Shown: positions 1 through 13,040, numbered from the stretch's first letter. The stretch: 64,000 nucleotides of DNA from Poa pratensis (GCA_947311845.1 CAMZMU010000049.1:8716931-8780930); one strand, 5' to 3'. Numbers and translations are program-made. The notes: generated from the sequence alone by a model not told the origin.

Positions 1-827
1 AATTTGTTAGATATAGAAATTATTAGGTTATAGAAATTGTTAGGTTATAGAAATTGCTAGGTTAGTTGTAGATGGTTTTTTGTTAGCCATTTGTTAGTGT
101 TAGTTGCTAGGTTAGTTGCTAGGTTTTAGCTATTTTTTGTTAGCCATTTTCTGTTAGCCATTTGCTAGAATTAGTTTTGTTAGTGTTAGTTTTAGTTTTG
201 CTATATATTGATGTTAATTTTAGTTTTGCTACATATTGATGTTAATTTTAATTTTAGCTTTGCAAATGATTTTGCTATATTGATGTATATTTTAGCTTGA
301 GTCTTATGTTCTTGAGCTTAATGGCTTTAATTTCTTGATGTTTTAGGGTTTAGGGTCTCCGAGTTCGCCGTCGCGCCCAAGAATCCCCGCCCGAGGTGCT
401 CTGCCGCTCCCCGCCCGAGGTGCTCTTGCAAATGAGATTATAAGGCAGCATATGAAGTTTCTAATTTGTTCTTGCAAATGAGATGATATTGTAGATGTAT
501 CTTGACATATGGAACAAGTTACCCAACTAAATTTTTGTGCATTGTTCTTAATTTGCAGAAACTATGGAACGAGACGAAGATCAGGAAAATATCCTCCAGG
601 ATATAATCCGCGGGCCGGAAGATATTGTCGATGTCACCACGGAGTTTTTGAACAACTCCGGTGAGGGAGATGAGTCTCTCAACCGAAGAGACGGCTCCGG
701 TGAGGTAGAACCCGACGGCCGGGGAGGGAGAAGTCAGCGAGGGAGAAGCCGACGAGGGAGAAGCCGAAGGCTCCGGTGGAACATTAAATGTTGCAAACTC
801 CGGCGAGGTGCATATACATATATTAAC
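1..827 (+). mobile_element. CACTA element, 5' fragment
   Basis: The first ~540 bases are AT-rich leader with short direct repeats of a 'gttagttgctaggtt' type. A small coding exon follows (564-807). The fragment stops in an intron-like 'gtgcatatacatatattaac' segment, and the second half of that segment recurs at 9,161-9,176, where the CACTA body resumes. I infer that both pieces were one element. Its true 5' terminus is not in the window. Confidence 0.6.
564..807 (+). pseudogene. CACTA TNP1-type ORF, first exon
   Basis: The reading frame starts MERDEDQENILQ, is acidic at first, then becomes a basic arginine/glycine-rich stretch (repeated GRSRR motifs near residues 55-68). It reaches a plausible splice donor, 'ggcgag|gtgcat', near 807. 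Acidic and then basic low-complexity N-termini are usual in the accessory protein of Triticeae CACTA elements. The matching second exon begins at 9,194 after an 8.3-kb interruption, so this copy cannot make the normal protein. The assignment rests on position and composition rather than on a diagnostic domain. Confidence 0.5.
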
Positions 828-1315
828 TAGATTCGAACGGCGCGGCTCGCCGCGCGGCGTTTGTCGGTTCTTTCAATTTCTTGCCCGTGGTTGTCACATT
901 TCATACAGATTATTAAAAAAAATGGTTTATATCGACATGTATAGGCAAATTAGGATGATAATTGATTGGAAGCGTATTTTAAGGATCCTATGAAATCAAC
1001 AATCATCATATTATACAATCAAAATCAAAATTTTAAGAAATAGGAATATCAAAGCAATGTTGCCGTACACATGAAAATTAATATAGAAATGTACACCATA
1101 TTGACATAACATAAGATGGCATTACGAAAGTTCCATATAGGTGTACATAATATTTGTGCACACGTAGTACTAAATACATAAGTTATGATCAGTTCGGAAA
1201 CACCATTTCAAACACCTAATGAGTTTCATGTAACTGATAACGAAAAGTCAGCGCAACTGGTCTCAACAGCATTAACATGCATGTAATCCAACACATTTCA
1301 AGTCAGCACAAAAAG

Positions 1316-4300
1316 TTACGCTTGGTCTTCATGTAGGGTGACAGCGAGGGACTCACAATCAAAATCTTGAGAAACAGGAAGATCAGAGCAATGCTCCCTG
1401 GCGTGGCACGCACCACCTGCAATTGACGGTGGTAATTGCTTGGTAAAACACTGTGGTAAACATCATTAATATCACACGGCGGCTAACAGTTACTCTACAT
1501 AGGATAACCATGTGTTACAATGCATGCGTATAGAACAAAGAAATATATCAAGCAGCCGTGTAGGAAATAGAGAAAAATATATTACAACAATAGTATGAGT
1601 TCTAAGGCAAAGTAGATTACACTAAGTTGCTTGGTTAATTGTTTTGTGAAATCTAAGAAAAAATGTATAGACTGGACTGATTTAAATGTACAATCATTTT
1701 CCATAGTAACACAATGACACAGTAAAACAACAGACACTTTTAGCAGTGAGAGTGCCACGATGCCATTGCAAATCTTATGAGTTCCAAAGAAGTACAACGG
1801 TCAAGTTTTTCTATTGCTTTCTCAAGTATGGTCCGTTTGGTAATGGTAAGAGTGGTACATACAGTAATAGAACTTGTCATCAACCGTTAGGAACTAAGCT
1901 AAATAGACTAAATTACCTATAATTACATAGAGCAAGATTCTGAATTATCTGGTCTAAGTTTAACAAAGTTGAACTAAGTGAAAGAAACACATTAGATGGT
2001 CATAAACATTCCTTTTTTCCATGACCATTAGTAGATAATAAAATGTAGATGAAACATGGACTTGCTAGCACAAATATATGCTTATGCAGAAATGCTTTGC
2101 ATCGACATATATGAAATAAAATCAGTATTTCGACCTTGCAACAAAAGAACAGAAACATGACTGAATTGGTTATCTCTTCACAATGTCTCCTAAAAACAGG
2201 AGCTGGCTACCCTCTTGTTAAAAAAAATCAGAAGCCATGACTATTACACATCATTCCAATCTTTCTCATGAGAGTGACCATGCGCTGACATTCAGATCAT
2301 AGAAATCTAAAAAAACAGCAGCTGATGAGAAACAGCGAGTGTGCACTGCACTGACCTTGGGAAGATTTATGTCTATGAGATCATGGTCCGTCGAAAGGAG
2401 GACCGTCCATGAACACCTCATCGTCCGTGGGGGTGATGCTTGATTTCGAGCTATCATTGTTAACGGGCATCATGACAGAGGAGGCAGAGACAAAACTTTG
2501 AGCTGCAGGATAACAACACTAACGATTAATCCGAGACTCAAGCATGCATGAGAAGTCACTTGTGTAAGACCAAGAATATCTGAGAATACTATAAGAACCT
2601 CTGCTGAGCATGTTTGCAATTACATTTCTAATAGCAAAAGTAGTACAACACCTGCATTACACATGACTAAAAAGGAAATTCAGCTACTCCCAACAGGACA
2701 TCCGATAAACTTTGAATGATACAGGAAAAACGAAAATCAGCTCTGTTCAAGCAAAATAAAGAATGGTCAAACATTCAATGCCTCCAAGATAGGGTCATAA
2801 CCTTCACAACCTTACTAATTAACTGATCTCAGAGACATACTAATTAATCAAGCTAGTGCCCATAAAGCAAAAATTAATTTTGCATTCTTTAATTAGTTGA
2901 TGAAGCTGAGTAGAAAGCTTCCACTTCCTACACTGCATAGATGATAAATGTCACCATTGGCATCTCAGTTGAAAGGTGAGCCTCATGTGCTAATTGCAGT
3001 TAACCTGTTCAGGCAAAGTTTACCCAGATAAAGTGAGAGATTGTTGCGCACAAAAAACAATATAATATCAGAAGAAAGTATAAAGAAATTGAAGTCAAAA
3101 TTTAGCTTTCCAACGCAAAACTAATATGTATTGCACACCCTATGCATGTTATAGTCAGTTTGTCGGTCTTCCTTTGGACCATCTATGTTACTTAAGAAGT
3201 ATATAGAACTCCGAATCTCTTTTAAGCTGAACATTTCGTATTTCGTGAAACCAAAACTTCTTGCAGATATAACTTCCTGATATAGACCATAATATAAGAA
3301 TAGCAAAAGAATTACCAATTCGACATGTTTCCCAAGTTTGAAATAACCATGAAAATATACAAACGAAAACACATGTTTGAATGGGACTACAGCAAAAATG
3401 ATCCCAGCAAATCATCTAATTGGTGATAAAAGCTCCAGATACAGAAAACCAAATAGAAGATCGCAAAGTTAGATCAAATAAATTCTCCAAGTTCTACATT
3501 ATATTGAAAATTTATAAGTTAAGTATTTTCTATAAGAGACACGAACAACAAAAATGATAAAACCAGACAACCTCAAAATCACCGGTAGGTGCAATCAAAT
3601 AAAGATGAAGCAAGCTACTGAATAAATATGGACATGAACCTGGTACATGAGCTTTGGGGAGTGCAAGGTCATGTTTACTGCAGCAATGTATCAACCAAGT
3701 CTTTGTGGTAGGAGGAAACACAAGTGGAGGCAGTAGAATAATAAAGCCCAGTATCGGGAAACCGGGATATTTGATTGGCAATACCAATAGTGACGTGACC
3801 AAAGACACTAACATGCAAGCTACAATTATTTCTAAAGGATGACCGGAACGCATGATAGATGCTTTCAATGATCTTAGAGAACAACAACTATAGAGGAGAG
3901 AAGAAACAACAACCCTATACAGTTCTAATCGTCAAATACATATCATTTGACAATATTCTCTAACCAAAATTAGGAGGCTGAATTCACACACTCCATTTGC
4001 TGAGATGCATAAATACAATGAAACCATGGAAAGGTCCAACAAAAATATGGCTCATACACAACACCTCACAGTGTGGCACCGGTTGCTAGTTCAATGAAAG
4101 GAAGCTAGAGTCTAGAACTTACTTCGGCAATCTAATTATTAAATATATAGCTTCATGTAAATCTGCACTTATCCAGATTGGGCATCGATGAAAAGAACAA
4201 TATTTGTTTTCCTCATAGAAAATTATTGGCCATGCCATCATCTACTTCTCACATTCTAAATCACCGCAATAAACACGACACATTGCCATGCCTTGTGAAA

Positions 4301-7300
4301 ATAACTGCAATATGAGTAGTGAGGGATATTTCATCTACTTACCAGCAATATGAGTAGCGAGGGATCATGATTTAGATGTCGGGCTGCTGCACTTTTCTTG
4401 ATATTTTCAGTAGAAGAAGCAACTAACTCTAGTACATGTTGAACAACAACCTTCGTCCTTCCATTCCTACCATGAGTGCAAAGAAACCTGTTAGGCACCT
4501 AGTGCATGCCTGTCAAATTTACCAAAAATAAATACCAAAAAAGTATTAGAGAAGATGCATGGTTGGAGACAAACCTCAACCGGGCTGCAAAAAAGATGGC
4601 GAATCAGACGTAGAATCTCCTGTTGCCATTGATCAGGGCCCCTCATACCGACACACCTAACTCGAATAGCCAACACCCTGCAAGCCAAACAAGAATCAGA
4701 GCTTAATTCCACAATTACTTAAAATATATATGGGGTTTAAAAAATAATATAGGGATCAAACAACCATAATATGTAAAAAAAATCTTGTTAATTGGGAACA
4801 GGGGAATTCAAGCGGTAGGAAGTAGTGACAAAACTAACTCGTGAAGAAATGCATCATTGCAGTGAAGCTACACGGTAAATTCAGTAAATAAGAGAGAAAT
4901 AAATGGACATAATTATACCAAACAGAAATCATTACATCACCTCACAAAAGACTCCTCATATACTAAATTCACTGTGTGACTGACTTAACCAAGGGGCATT
5001 TACTAAATTCAGTAAAAACAAAGCACGATCCTCCAATCGAGGAACTTTGGAGAACATGTAATGGATTAGAGTGTCTGAAGGGAAATCGCAACTTCCAACT
5101 TTCGAGAACATGTAAAACATAACCGAAAATTTGCTTAAGCGCAAACCGTATACAAACCAAGAGAACTCGAGCACAACTAAAAGGACAGCCGCCAGCTACA
5201 GGGAATTTTTATGCACAACAAACTACCTTCAGAGACACATAAAGCTAATATATACTTTTTGAACATCACTAAGTATTAATCAATTGAGAACAAAAACTTG
5301 GAATGGAACTTGCAGTACAATAGGGTAAAATGAAAGTATAGAAGTGAAATAGCCAATAAGATAATACCAGTTTTTAGTATGGCTATTATAAAAAAACAGA
5401 GTGAGAAAGAGCATAAGATAACCTGAAACTTGCTTCAACTTATATACATAGATCCTTTGCGATCTTTCTCTTTGAAAACTAAATACATGCCACATCTAAT
5501 ATAAAACCTAAAACTTGCTTCATTCATATATTCACCACAGATTCTCATCTAATATAAGACCTGTAATTGAACAAAAATATCAAATTAAAATCAAATTGAG
5601 AACTAATAGGGTCTACATGAATGCAAATCATACAGTCTACACACATTTCCAGTGGACAAACAACCAATTATTCAGAGAAAATTAAGTAGCAAGGGCTGAA
5701 GAATAGCACGATCGTCTTATTCTAAGCAATGTATTCATCATAACAACCTAAATCATAAGCAACAAATTATGAAGAAAATCTATAAGAAACTTTAACGAAA
5801 CATTCAGCCAAACCACATACGTTGTTGTATGAATGAAAATTAAAATGAAGAAAAGGCTAGCGAACGCAGACAATTGGTGCCATGGAACAACATAGAAAAG
5901 GGGCTGCACCTCATAGGCATGGATTAATAAGCATCTGCACAGATAAAAAGAGAAGTTGTGGGGATTAAATTAAAAGAGAGGAGGGAGGAGGCAAATCAGG
6001 AGAAAGAGATGGGTATGGCTACCTAGGTGAGGTCAAATGCGGCGAATCTGGTAAGTCAGGAGAAATAATCGTGGATTTTTTTCGAGAAACACACCTGATG
6101 GTAGCTGCAAGAAGGAAACACTGAAAAGAATAAGAAACACATAGCAGGATATTGTGCAAATTGTCTCATCACACCCTAAACTTAAATGATCAATTGTGAT
6201 ATTATCAATGTTCATGTGAGAATAGTCCGACAAGAATTAGAAGACACCAAGCAGAAAGAGAAGTTGTAAGCTTTGTTCCTCTCAAGATTTTAGTCCATAT
6301 AGCATCAAGGAGTCTTTGCTGGTTCAGCCTTGAAATAAAATTGCGAGCCTAGTACTGTGGATCAAAATTGCGAGCCTAGCAGAAAGAGAAGTTTTATACC
6401 TTTGAGCAGTTCCGGCAGACAGAGGCAACCATGTGAATCAAATGTAAGACAATAGGAGGCGATAAAACGTGCAATCTACCAGATGCGCTCTTCCTCAAGA
6501 ACCCTTATTTTCTACCATAGACATGGTATCCTTCTGCTCCGTATCATAACATTGACCTAAAACACACATTCAGTTCAGGTGAAACTCTGTCCATGAGCCA
6601 AGAAACTAAACCACATACTTGTAAGATTAGTTCTGCATTTCTGATATTTTCATCTAGAGAACAACCGAACAAACCAATTCACAAGGCGAGCATATTCATC
6701 CAAATCCACATCTGATTTATGATCAGTTGTCCAGGTGAGTACAGCATACGCTAAAACTTATGTCCTACAATAGATTCAGCATGCATGTCTTTTTTTGCAC
6801 GGCAAAACAGTTTCTTAAAAGGCATGAACTGCTATAGTGAGCGAAACCTGAAAGACCTAATAAATAATACATGCATGCCTCTTTTTCTTGTTCGCTCTTC
6901 TTCTCTGCGTTCAGCTTGTGTGAGCTCTGCATCTTCTTTAATTTCAAACACTATTCTGTAGTTACTACTTTTCTATTTCAAAGTATGTTATCCAACCAAT
7001 TTGTTAAAATAGCAAGCGCTAAACTACTTGATTATACCTCCACTCCAGTTTTGTAGCTAGCATAATCAGATTTTGTTCCTGGTCTGCACCATTTAAACCA
7101 TTCCCTATACTTGAGAGTACCACATTTTCCTGTTTACTCTATTGTTTTCTTGCAGTGTGATATCCAAGTAATCACTTCGTACATGGATCGTCATTGGCCA
7201 TATTCCTCGAGCAACAGAAGGTTTGAATTAAGTTAAAAGAGCAGGTTCCAATAGATTTATAAAAAGGAGAAGGTGGTAATGACTTGACACAAACACATGG

Positions 7301-8601
7301 AAATATTAATGCTAAACCTCCCATGATTGAAAGCTTACTGCTGAATCTTTCTAGCAAATTATCGTGTACCAATATCAGGATACATAGCATAATTTGTAAA
7401 ATAACATGAACCAATAATCCATGTTGAATCACATAAAGCATCAAAAGAACAGATTGGAAAGGAAACACACCTTATCAATCCAAGGCGACATGTCGATGCG
7501 TTAGGAAGTATGTAACTACTCGCATAACAACTGTGTGCTGTGAGTCAACCTTCAATCTTTTGCATCCTGCTCAAAAGATATTTCAGAAAAAATATATATA
7601 CAATTAGCTTGGCTGGGCTGAAAACTTGAGAAAGAAAATAAGTTGCAAACTTGAGAGTACAGATAAGGATCTATATATCACCACACAGAACCATTACGAA
7701 AGTACTTTGATGATGCCATATCACGCTAGCCTCGGCGGGCTCGTCTCTTGTCCAGCCTGCACTGCAACCAGAGAAAACACATCAGCTCATCTGGAAAACT
7801 TGTCGAACACCTAGCGAGCATAAGTGAGCTCTCTGAGTAAGAAGATACCTCCCGTTGCAATGGCAAAAAATATCAAGCACGGGAGAGCACATCTAAGAAA
7901 AAAGAGAGCTGGGAGAAATCAGCACGTCACCTTGCTTGAGATCGAAATTTAGGTTGGAGATTTGCTGCGGCAGGATGCCATCCAGGGGAGCTTCAACATG
8001 CGGTCGCTCGCGGCCGAGCTGCCGGACACCATGGGAGCCGGGATGGTCCAGCTGAGGTCAGGTCACGGTCAAATTGAATAACAACACATACATAGAAAAA
8101 AGGGAAAAGGGGAGGGTCCTGCCGCAGCCTATCTCACCCAGCCTCAGCACAAATAAATCGGATGTAAGCGGAGCAGGTGACAGCAGCAACCGCAGAGAGA
8201 AGAAAGTGTGCTGCTCTTCCCGGTGATGAATCGGCAGGGGCGAGCCGCCTCCTCATCGTCGTCGCCGCCGGCGGCTGAGAGAGAGAGCGAGAGGAAGTGA
8301 GACGGGAGAGAGAGAGGCGGAGGGGTTGGGGACTGAGGTAGTACCTGCACGCAAGAGGGAGAGATTGACGGCGGCGATCTGCTCCATCTTGTCCCTGGCC
8401 CATCTTCTCCAAGCACGGCGTCCTCCATGGCTTCACTCCTCCGAAGGGAGAGACGGCCTCCTGCACCATTGCGACCTCCCCATCTACCTCCTTCTCCACC
8501 GGCCACTCCTCTTGCTGCATCACTGCCCGTCGTGCAAGATCGACCTCCAAACTCACTTCTCCATCACCCCGTGCAGATCGGGATTGGGACGACGGCGGCA
8601 T
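1316..8601 (-). pseudogene. Unrecognised multi-exon gene, degenerate
   Basis: I do not recognise the protein. Exon-like pieces with consensus splice sites on the minus strand are: 8,345-8,601 (ATG at 8,601, donor after ...PLAC), 7,931-8,051, about 6,407-6,545, 4,575-4,677, 4,343-4,498, 2,356-2,502 and 1,316-1,416 (stop TAA). Exons 4,677-4,575 and 4,498-4,343 join in phase and read VLAIRVRCVGMRGPDQ...CSPVE then VPNRFLCTHGRNGRTK..., which looks like a helical-repeat protein. The ~6,500 exon has a frameshift and an in-frame stop. In the 2,356-2,502 exon a TGA follows ...GPPFDGP, although the same frame stays open beyond it and into the last exon (...SLAVTLHEDQA). A CGA-to-TGA change would explain this. 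Other exons were probably missed. The exon set is inference. Confidence 0.4.
7931..8051. other. GC-rich exon-like segment, strand ambiguous
   Basis: On the minus strand this segment is bounded by AG (before 8,051) and GT (after 7,931) and is open. On the plus strand it reads DLLRQDAIQGSFNMRSLAAE and onward, with G/C at most third positions, as grass coding sequence shows. I could not match either reading to a family. It may be an exon of the minus-strand gene or a small captured coding fragment. Confidence 0.3.
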
Positions 8602-8818
8602 CGTGGAGGCCTGCGGCCCGGTCGCCGATGGGCGAGGAGGACTGCCTCCTGCTCCGTGCTGCGCTGCTCGACGTGAGAGAGCGCCGCTGGCGAGATGGAG
8701 GAGGAGAAAGGGAGCGGAAGCGAGGCGGCGGCGGGATTGGAGGAGAGGAGAGACGCGAGGGATTGGGGAGAGAGAGGACGCGAGGGATTGGCGGCTAGGT
8801 TTTTCCACCGCGAGCGGG

Positions 8819-8825
8819 TTATATA
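8819..8825 (-). promoter_or_regulatory. TATA box of the minus-strand gene
   Basis: On the minus strand the sequence is gcggTATATAAcccgc, followed about 25-30 bases later by 'aaaaacctagccgcc', a typical GC-rich grass 5' leader. The candidate ATG lies at 8,601. Position, motif and composition change agree with a promoter. Confidence 0.5.
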
Positions 8826-9085
8826 CCGCATACGCGAAATGACCATTTTGCCCAGAGTGGCGCCGTCAGAATAACGACCCATGCCACCGCCATTCGCAGC
8901 GCACACAGAAATCATCCACCACACACGCTGACAGGCGGGTCCCGGAAAAAACTGGGGCCACCAGCAGCGACACGGAGCAGCTCCAGGCGGGTAAAAAATG
9001 ACCGCCGACTGGGGACATCTAGTAATCTCAGCCGTCCATTTCCTTATCTACGGCCCAAAATCTCAAATCGCTGAGAGAGCTCCTA

Positions 9086-9104
9086 CCCCCCCCCCCCCCC
9101 CCCC
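9086..9104. repeat. Homopolymer of 19 C
   Basis: An uninterrupted run of C (G on the minus strand) close to the right border of the 8.3-kb block. Its length is likely unstable or mis-called. Confidence 0.95.
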
Positions 9105-9193
9105 ATGATTATAAGCTTCAGATGAAGCCGAAGATTGTATTAATTAAGCCTCTGCTGTCTATATACATATATTAACGCTCTTTCTTCTTTTAG

Positions 9194-12100
9194 CCCTCCG
9201 GATCGAGCAAATCTTCTGTAAGGACAAAACGAGGCCCAGCCAAAAAGTTGGGCGACCAAGAAAGGTACACGATCGAAAGAGTCGCTGAAGACGGCACACC
9301 GACTGCTCCCCCTGGTGTTAAAAATAAAATGGTAAAGCAATGCGGAGTTCTTGTTAGGGACTTCATCCCGATCACCGTTCGAGAATGGCATCGGCCAAAG
9401 GAAAGGACAGCTATATGTCAGCGATGAGGGCAAAGAAAGACTTTGGAGAAAGCTCATGGTTAATTTCACCCTGCCGGCGCCAGAGGTGGATTCAGATGAG
9501 GAGGATCCAGATGAGGCAGAAAAGATTGCCCGGAAAATCATGGAGCAAAAAGTCAAGGACTGGGCACTTAAGAAGATGGCCGAGCTATTCAAGAACTGGA
9601 AGAAAAGATTGAACAAACTGTTTGTCAAGAAAAATAAGACTCCAGACTTCGATAAAGGGTATGAGAAGATAAAGGACTACTGGGAAGAATTTGTGGCGTA
9701 CAAGAAATCAGAGGAAGCTCTGGAAAAGTCTGCAAAAAATGCGGCAAATGCTGCTCTAAAGATGTACCACCATACTATGGGGCCTGGTGGCTACGCTGGT
9801 AGCATGCCTAAGTGGGAGAAACTTGAGGCGGACCTGCTGGCTAATGGGATCACTCCAGAGCCACTCAAGTGGATCGAACGGGCAAGAAATTGGTTTTACG
9901 GGCATGGGGGCACGTTGGACGCAGAAGGGAAGTGCATATATAACAGAAGACACAAAGATAATCCCCTACTACCCATCCAAGAAATTAGAAATGCAGTAAA
10001 GGATGTTGAAGAGGGACGGTTCATTCCCGATAGAGAGGATGACGAGCTCACACGCGCCCTTGGGAATAAGGAACACGACGGACGGTTACGAGGCGTACCT
10101 GGCTCCAAGCCCAAGACAATTGCGATTCCCGAGCACAGGAAGAAATTTCCTGATAGAAGCCATCAGAGGAGAAAGGAAAGGGAGGCAATGGAAGCACGCG
10201 CTGCTGCAGACCGGCTGCGTAATATAGAAGAAGAATTAAAGCTGCAGAAGGAACAAATTGCCGTGCTTAGCCAGCAAGGTACTAGCGGCCAATCTCAACG
10301 GCACATGGTAGAAGCTGCATGCGATGGTACCGGTGGCCCATCGAATCGGAAAAGCAGCGTGGCTTCCACGGAGCTCCAGGATGGTAATGATGATGCAGTG
10401 GCTCCACTTCGTCGCTACCCAGTGGATGATATCACGGAGAGCACACCTTGTGAGATGCATGTGAAAGTTTTTAACTTAACCGTGAAGGTGGCGGTCGGCT
10501 ATGTCGTACCAATTGGACCTAATCCAACTTACCATTTCTCTCCGGTTCCAAATGGCTACGCTGTTGTCGCGGTGGATGAAGTGATGAAAGATTATGAGGA
10601 GCTGAAGCTGCAACACCCTGCAGGTGAAGATGGGGAGGTGCTTGAACTTGGAGAAGCCAAGAAAGCGACCATTCTATGGCCAAAGGAATTCATCGTGCTT
10701 CCGAACTGGCAGCCAAGGCCATCGACTCCTCACCAGTCTCCAGCGCAACAGTCCTCTTCACCGCCTCAGCATTCTCCAGCGCAACAGTCCTCTTCACCGC
10801 CTCACCAGTCTCCAGCGCAGCCGTCTCCCCGCCGCGTCAGCCGTCTCCGCCGCCGCGTCAGCCGTTTCCGCCCACCGCTCGTACTATGAGGGGTAAGCGA
10901 TCACCGAAACGTAAAAGGTCGCCCCTCCCAACAGTACCTCATAAGAATCTTCCCATTAGACCTTATGACAGGACTGTAGCGGAAAACGCCGCGGAGGTGG
11001 CTGCCTACAATAAGGCTTTTTTTGCACCAAAAAAGCCCGAGCAGAAGCCGGTATACGATGAAAAATCCAAAAAGTGGAGAAAGTCCTTCCTTGAGCAGCC
11101 ATCCCAGATATCGATGAATCTGCCATCTGACTATGGTCGTGAACTTACTAAGCTAGCACGTGCCCAGTCTGAGCAGAACAAGGGAAGAAGTGCAAAAAGC
11201 GGGAAACAAATTGCCCAGCTCGGACAGCAGAAAAATCAATCGGTCCCCCCGCTCATAGTGTGTTCCGATGTCGACAAGGACTTCAGAGTCGCTATGGATA
11301 AGGACCTGGAATTATTGGACCCCAGAGCCATAGCTGCTGCTAAAGAACTTGGTGTCACTGTATCGCAGGCCAAGGAACAGGCTACCGCCTTGGGTATGAG
11401 CCTTGGTCAACTTTTAGGCTATGAATATGCGCCAATGTTAGAGATGGCACGGAAATATGTCCAAGGGGAGCCTATGGTCAGTAATGAGGAGCTGACGGGT
11501 CTATCAACACATATGCGAAATCTGCATACCTGGTACCTGGTGCACACATCAAAGAAGGACGCGAAAGAGTGGTTTCCGCTGGACGTTAGAGTGGAGCATT
11601 TCTTCAAACGTTACATTATACAGGTTCAACTGACTGAACTGTTCCAGTTATTCCAAAAGCGCGCCCTCGACAAATCTATCCTCTCTTGCTATTGTCTGTA
11701 AGTGATTTATTTTCGTAATTAAGTCTCTAGCTCAGCTCGTTCATTGCCTGTATTATATTATCCTGACTATATATATATCCTTTTGTACGCTATTATGCAG
11801 AATGAAGATGCTGGAATGCAAAAGATCTAAAGTTTTTGAGGTTGGGTTCGTTGACCCATATATCGTGAATTCACATACGTTAGTCAATCACCCCAAAGAC
11901 GTGGAGCATGACCTGACCACCTTTTTAACCATGCAACATTTCTGTACGGAAATACTATTTCCTTACAACTTCAGGTGAGTGTTTCTGTCTTGTACATATT
12001 TTTATTTGGCTTTCTCGATGTTAAGTGTAATTGATGAGCTATGCATGTCTGCTTTATGTAAACGTCCGCAGGTTCCACTGGATTCTGCTAAGCATTCAAC

Positions 12101-12598
12101 CTGACAAGTCCACAGTTGAAGTCCACGACTCATTAAGTTGGGACCAAGCGTTGTGGTCCGACATGAAAGAAATGCTCAACAAGTAATTTCAATCATTATC
12201 GCATTATATCGCCCTCTTTCGTTCGTTCCCTGATGTCAAGTAATTAATAACTCCTTTGTTCATTTTCTTTGCCAAAGCAGGTGTTGGACAATTTTCAAAC
12301 AGAAGGTAGAAGGTCCATTCAAAGATGAGCTAACTTATAAAACGGTGAAAGTCCGCAGCAGCCACCGGGGAGTAATTTATGTGGATTCTACGTTTGCGAG
12401 TTCATTCGCGAGTTGACCACTGAGCGGAGAACAACTGCTTTCAGCAAAATGCGGGAGAAGATCGACCCAGAACTGCGCGTAGGAGCAATTCAAGAGGAAT
12501 TGGCGGGATTTCTGCTTAGGGAGGTCATCGATGAAAGGGAGAACATTATGCTTCGGACGATGAACTATATGTTGATCTATCTCCATGTAATTAAATAG
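9194..12598 (+). pseudogene. CACTA TNP1-type protein with C48 (ULP1) domain
   Basis: Plausible exons are 9,194-11,697, 11,801-11,974, 12,072-12,182 and 12,281-12,598, all with GT/AG borders. The first encodes a basic, coiled-coil-rich protein (KSSVRTKRGPAKKLGDQERY..., VRDFIPITVREWH...). A Pro/Gln/Ser tract with ~36-bp repeats lies at 10,725-10,830. The later exons carry a ULP1-like cysteine protease signature: FHWILLSIQ (His), EVHDSL (Asp) and QPPGSNLCGFYVCEFI (Cys). This fusion is common in wheat CACTA elements. The frame is broken near 9,410, near 10,860 and just before the catalytic Cys (12,353-12,360), so the copy is inactive. It lies upstream of RPC6 on the same strand. Confidence 0.75.
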
Positions 12599-12714
12599 TT
12601 GTATTCTCGCAAGAGATCGAATATTAATTATATATGCATCAACATGTACTGTGTATATAGTAGAGCGTATAATATGCGTACGGAAACGATGGAGAGCACG
12701 TCGGCGATGCGAAG

Positions 12715-12836
12715 AAGGGGGAGACGACGGAGGCACCGGCGAGAGGGAGAGGGGGCACCGGCGAGAGGGGGCACCGGCGAGAGGAGAGGGGGCACCGGCG
12801 AGAGGGAACCGGCGAGAGGAGAGGGGGCACCCTAAA
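12715..12836 (+). repeat. GC-rich minisatellite (GGCACCGGCGAGAGG type)
   Basis: At least six imperfect copies of a ~15-20 bp unit built on ggcaccggcgagaggg. They are followed directly by 'accctaaaccctaaat', two telomere-like units that are too few to be a telomere relic. The array belongs to the CACTA 3' region. Confidence 0.8.
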
Positions 12837-12865
12837 CCCTAAATACCAAAAAAAAAAAGCACACA

Positions 12866-13040
12866 TTGGTCCCGGTTCGTATTAAGAACCGGGACCAATG
12901 GTCTCCCCCACGCCCAGCCAGAACTGGCCACGTGGACCACATTGGTCCCGGTTCTTGGACCAACCGGGACCAGCATTGGTCCCGATTGGCCAGTCCCGGT
13001 TGGGCAACCGGGACTGATGTCCAAGCCCAACCGGGACCAT
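12866..13040. repeat. CACTA subterminal repeats
   Basis: Alternating copies of CATTGGTCCCGG and AACCGGGACCAA form several potential hairpins, for example across 12,867-12,901. In CACTA elements such motifs are transposase-binding sites near the ends. They sit within 210 bp of the RPC6 start codon. Confidence 0.8.

Larger units (their letters stand above)
828..9160. other. 8.3-kb gene-bearing block inside the CACTA
   Basis: This block separates the two CACTA pieces. It is AT-rich from 900 to 7,900 and GC-rich from 7,930 to 8,800. It holds a degenerate multi-exon minus-strand gene with a TATA box and no recognisable transposon protein. A 19-base C homopolymer (9,086-9,104) lies near its right edge. 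No inverted repeats, poly(A) tail or Helitron ends were seen at the borders. It may be a captured or repair-inserted genomic segment. Confidence 0.55.
812..9176. repeat. 16-bp direct repeat flanking the 8.3-kb insert
   Basis: The 16-mer 'atatacatatattaac' occurs at 812-827 and again at 9,161-9,176. The first copy follows the donor of CACTA exon 1. The second lies 17 bp before the acceptor of CACTA exon 2. Removing one copy plus 828-9,160 gives a short, normal-looking intron. The repeat therefore looks like a target-site duplication or a repair-patch duplication. Confidence 0.7.

Noticed and set aside
8134..8924. Several overlapping long frames on both strands
   Set aside because: GC-rich leader sequence opens many frames; only the minus-strand piece with TATA box and donor was kept, at low confidence.
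12830..12845. Telomere-like CCCTAAA units
   Set aside because: Only two copies, inside the CACTA 3' region; no sign of a telomere or telomere-repair scar.
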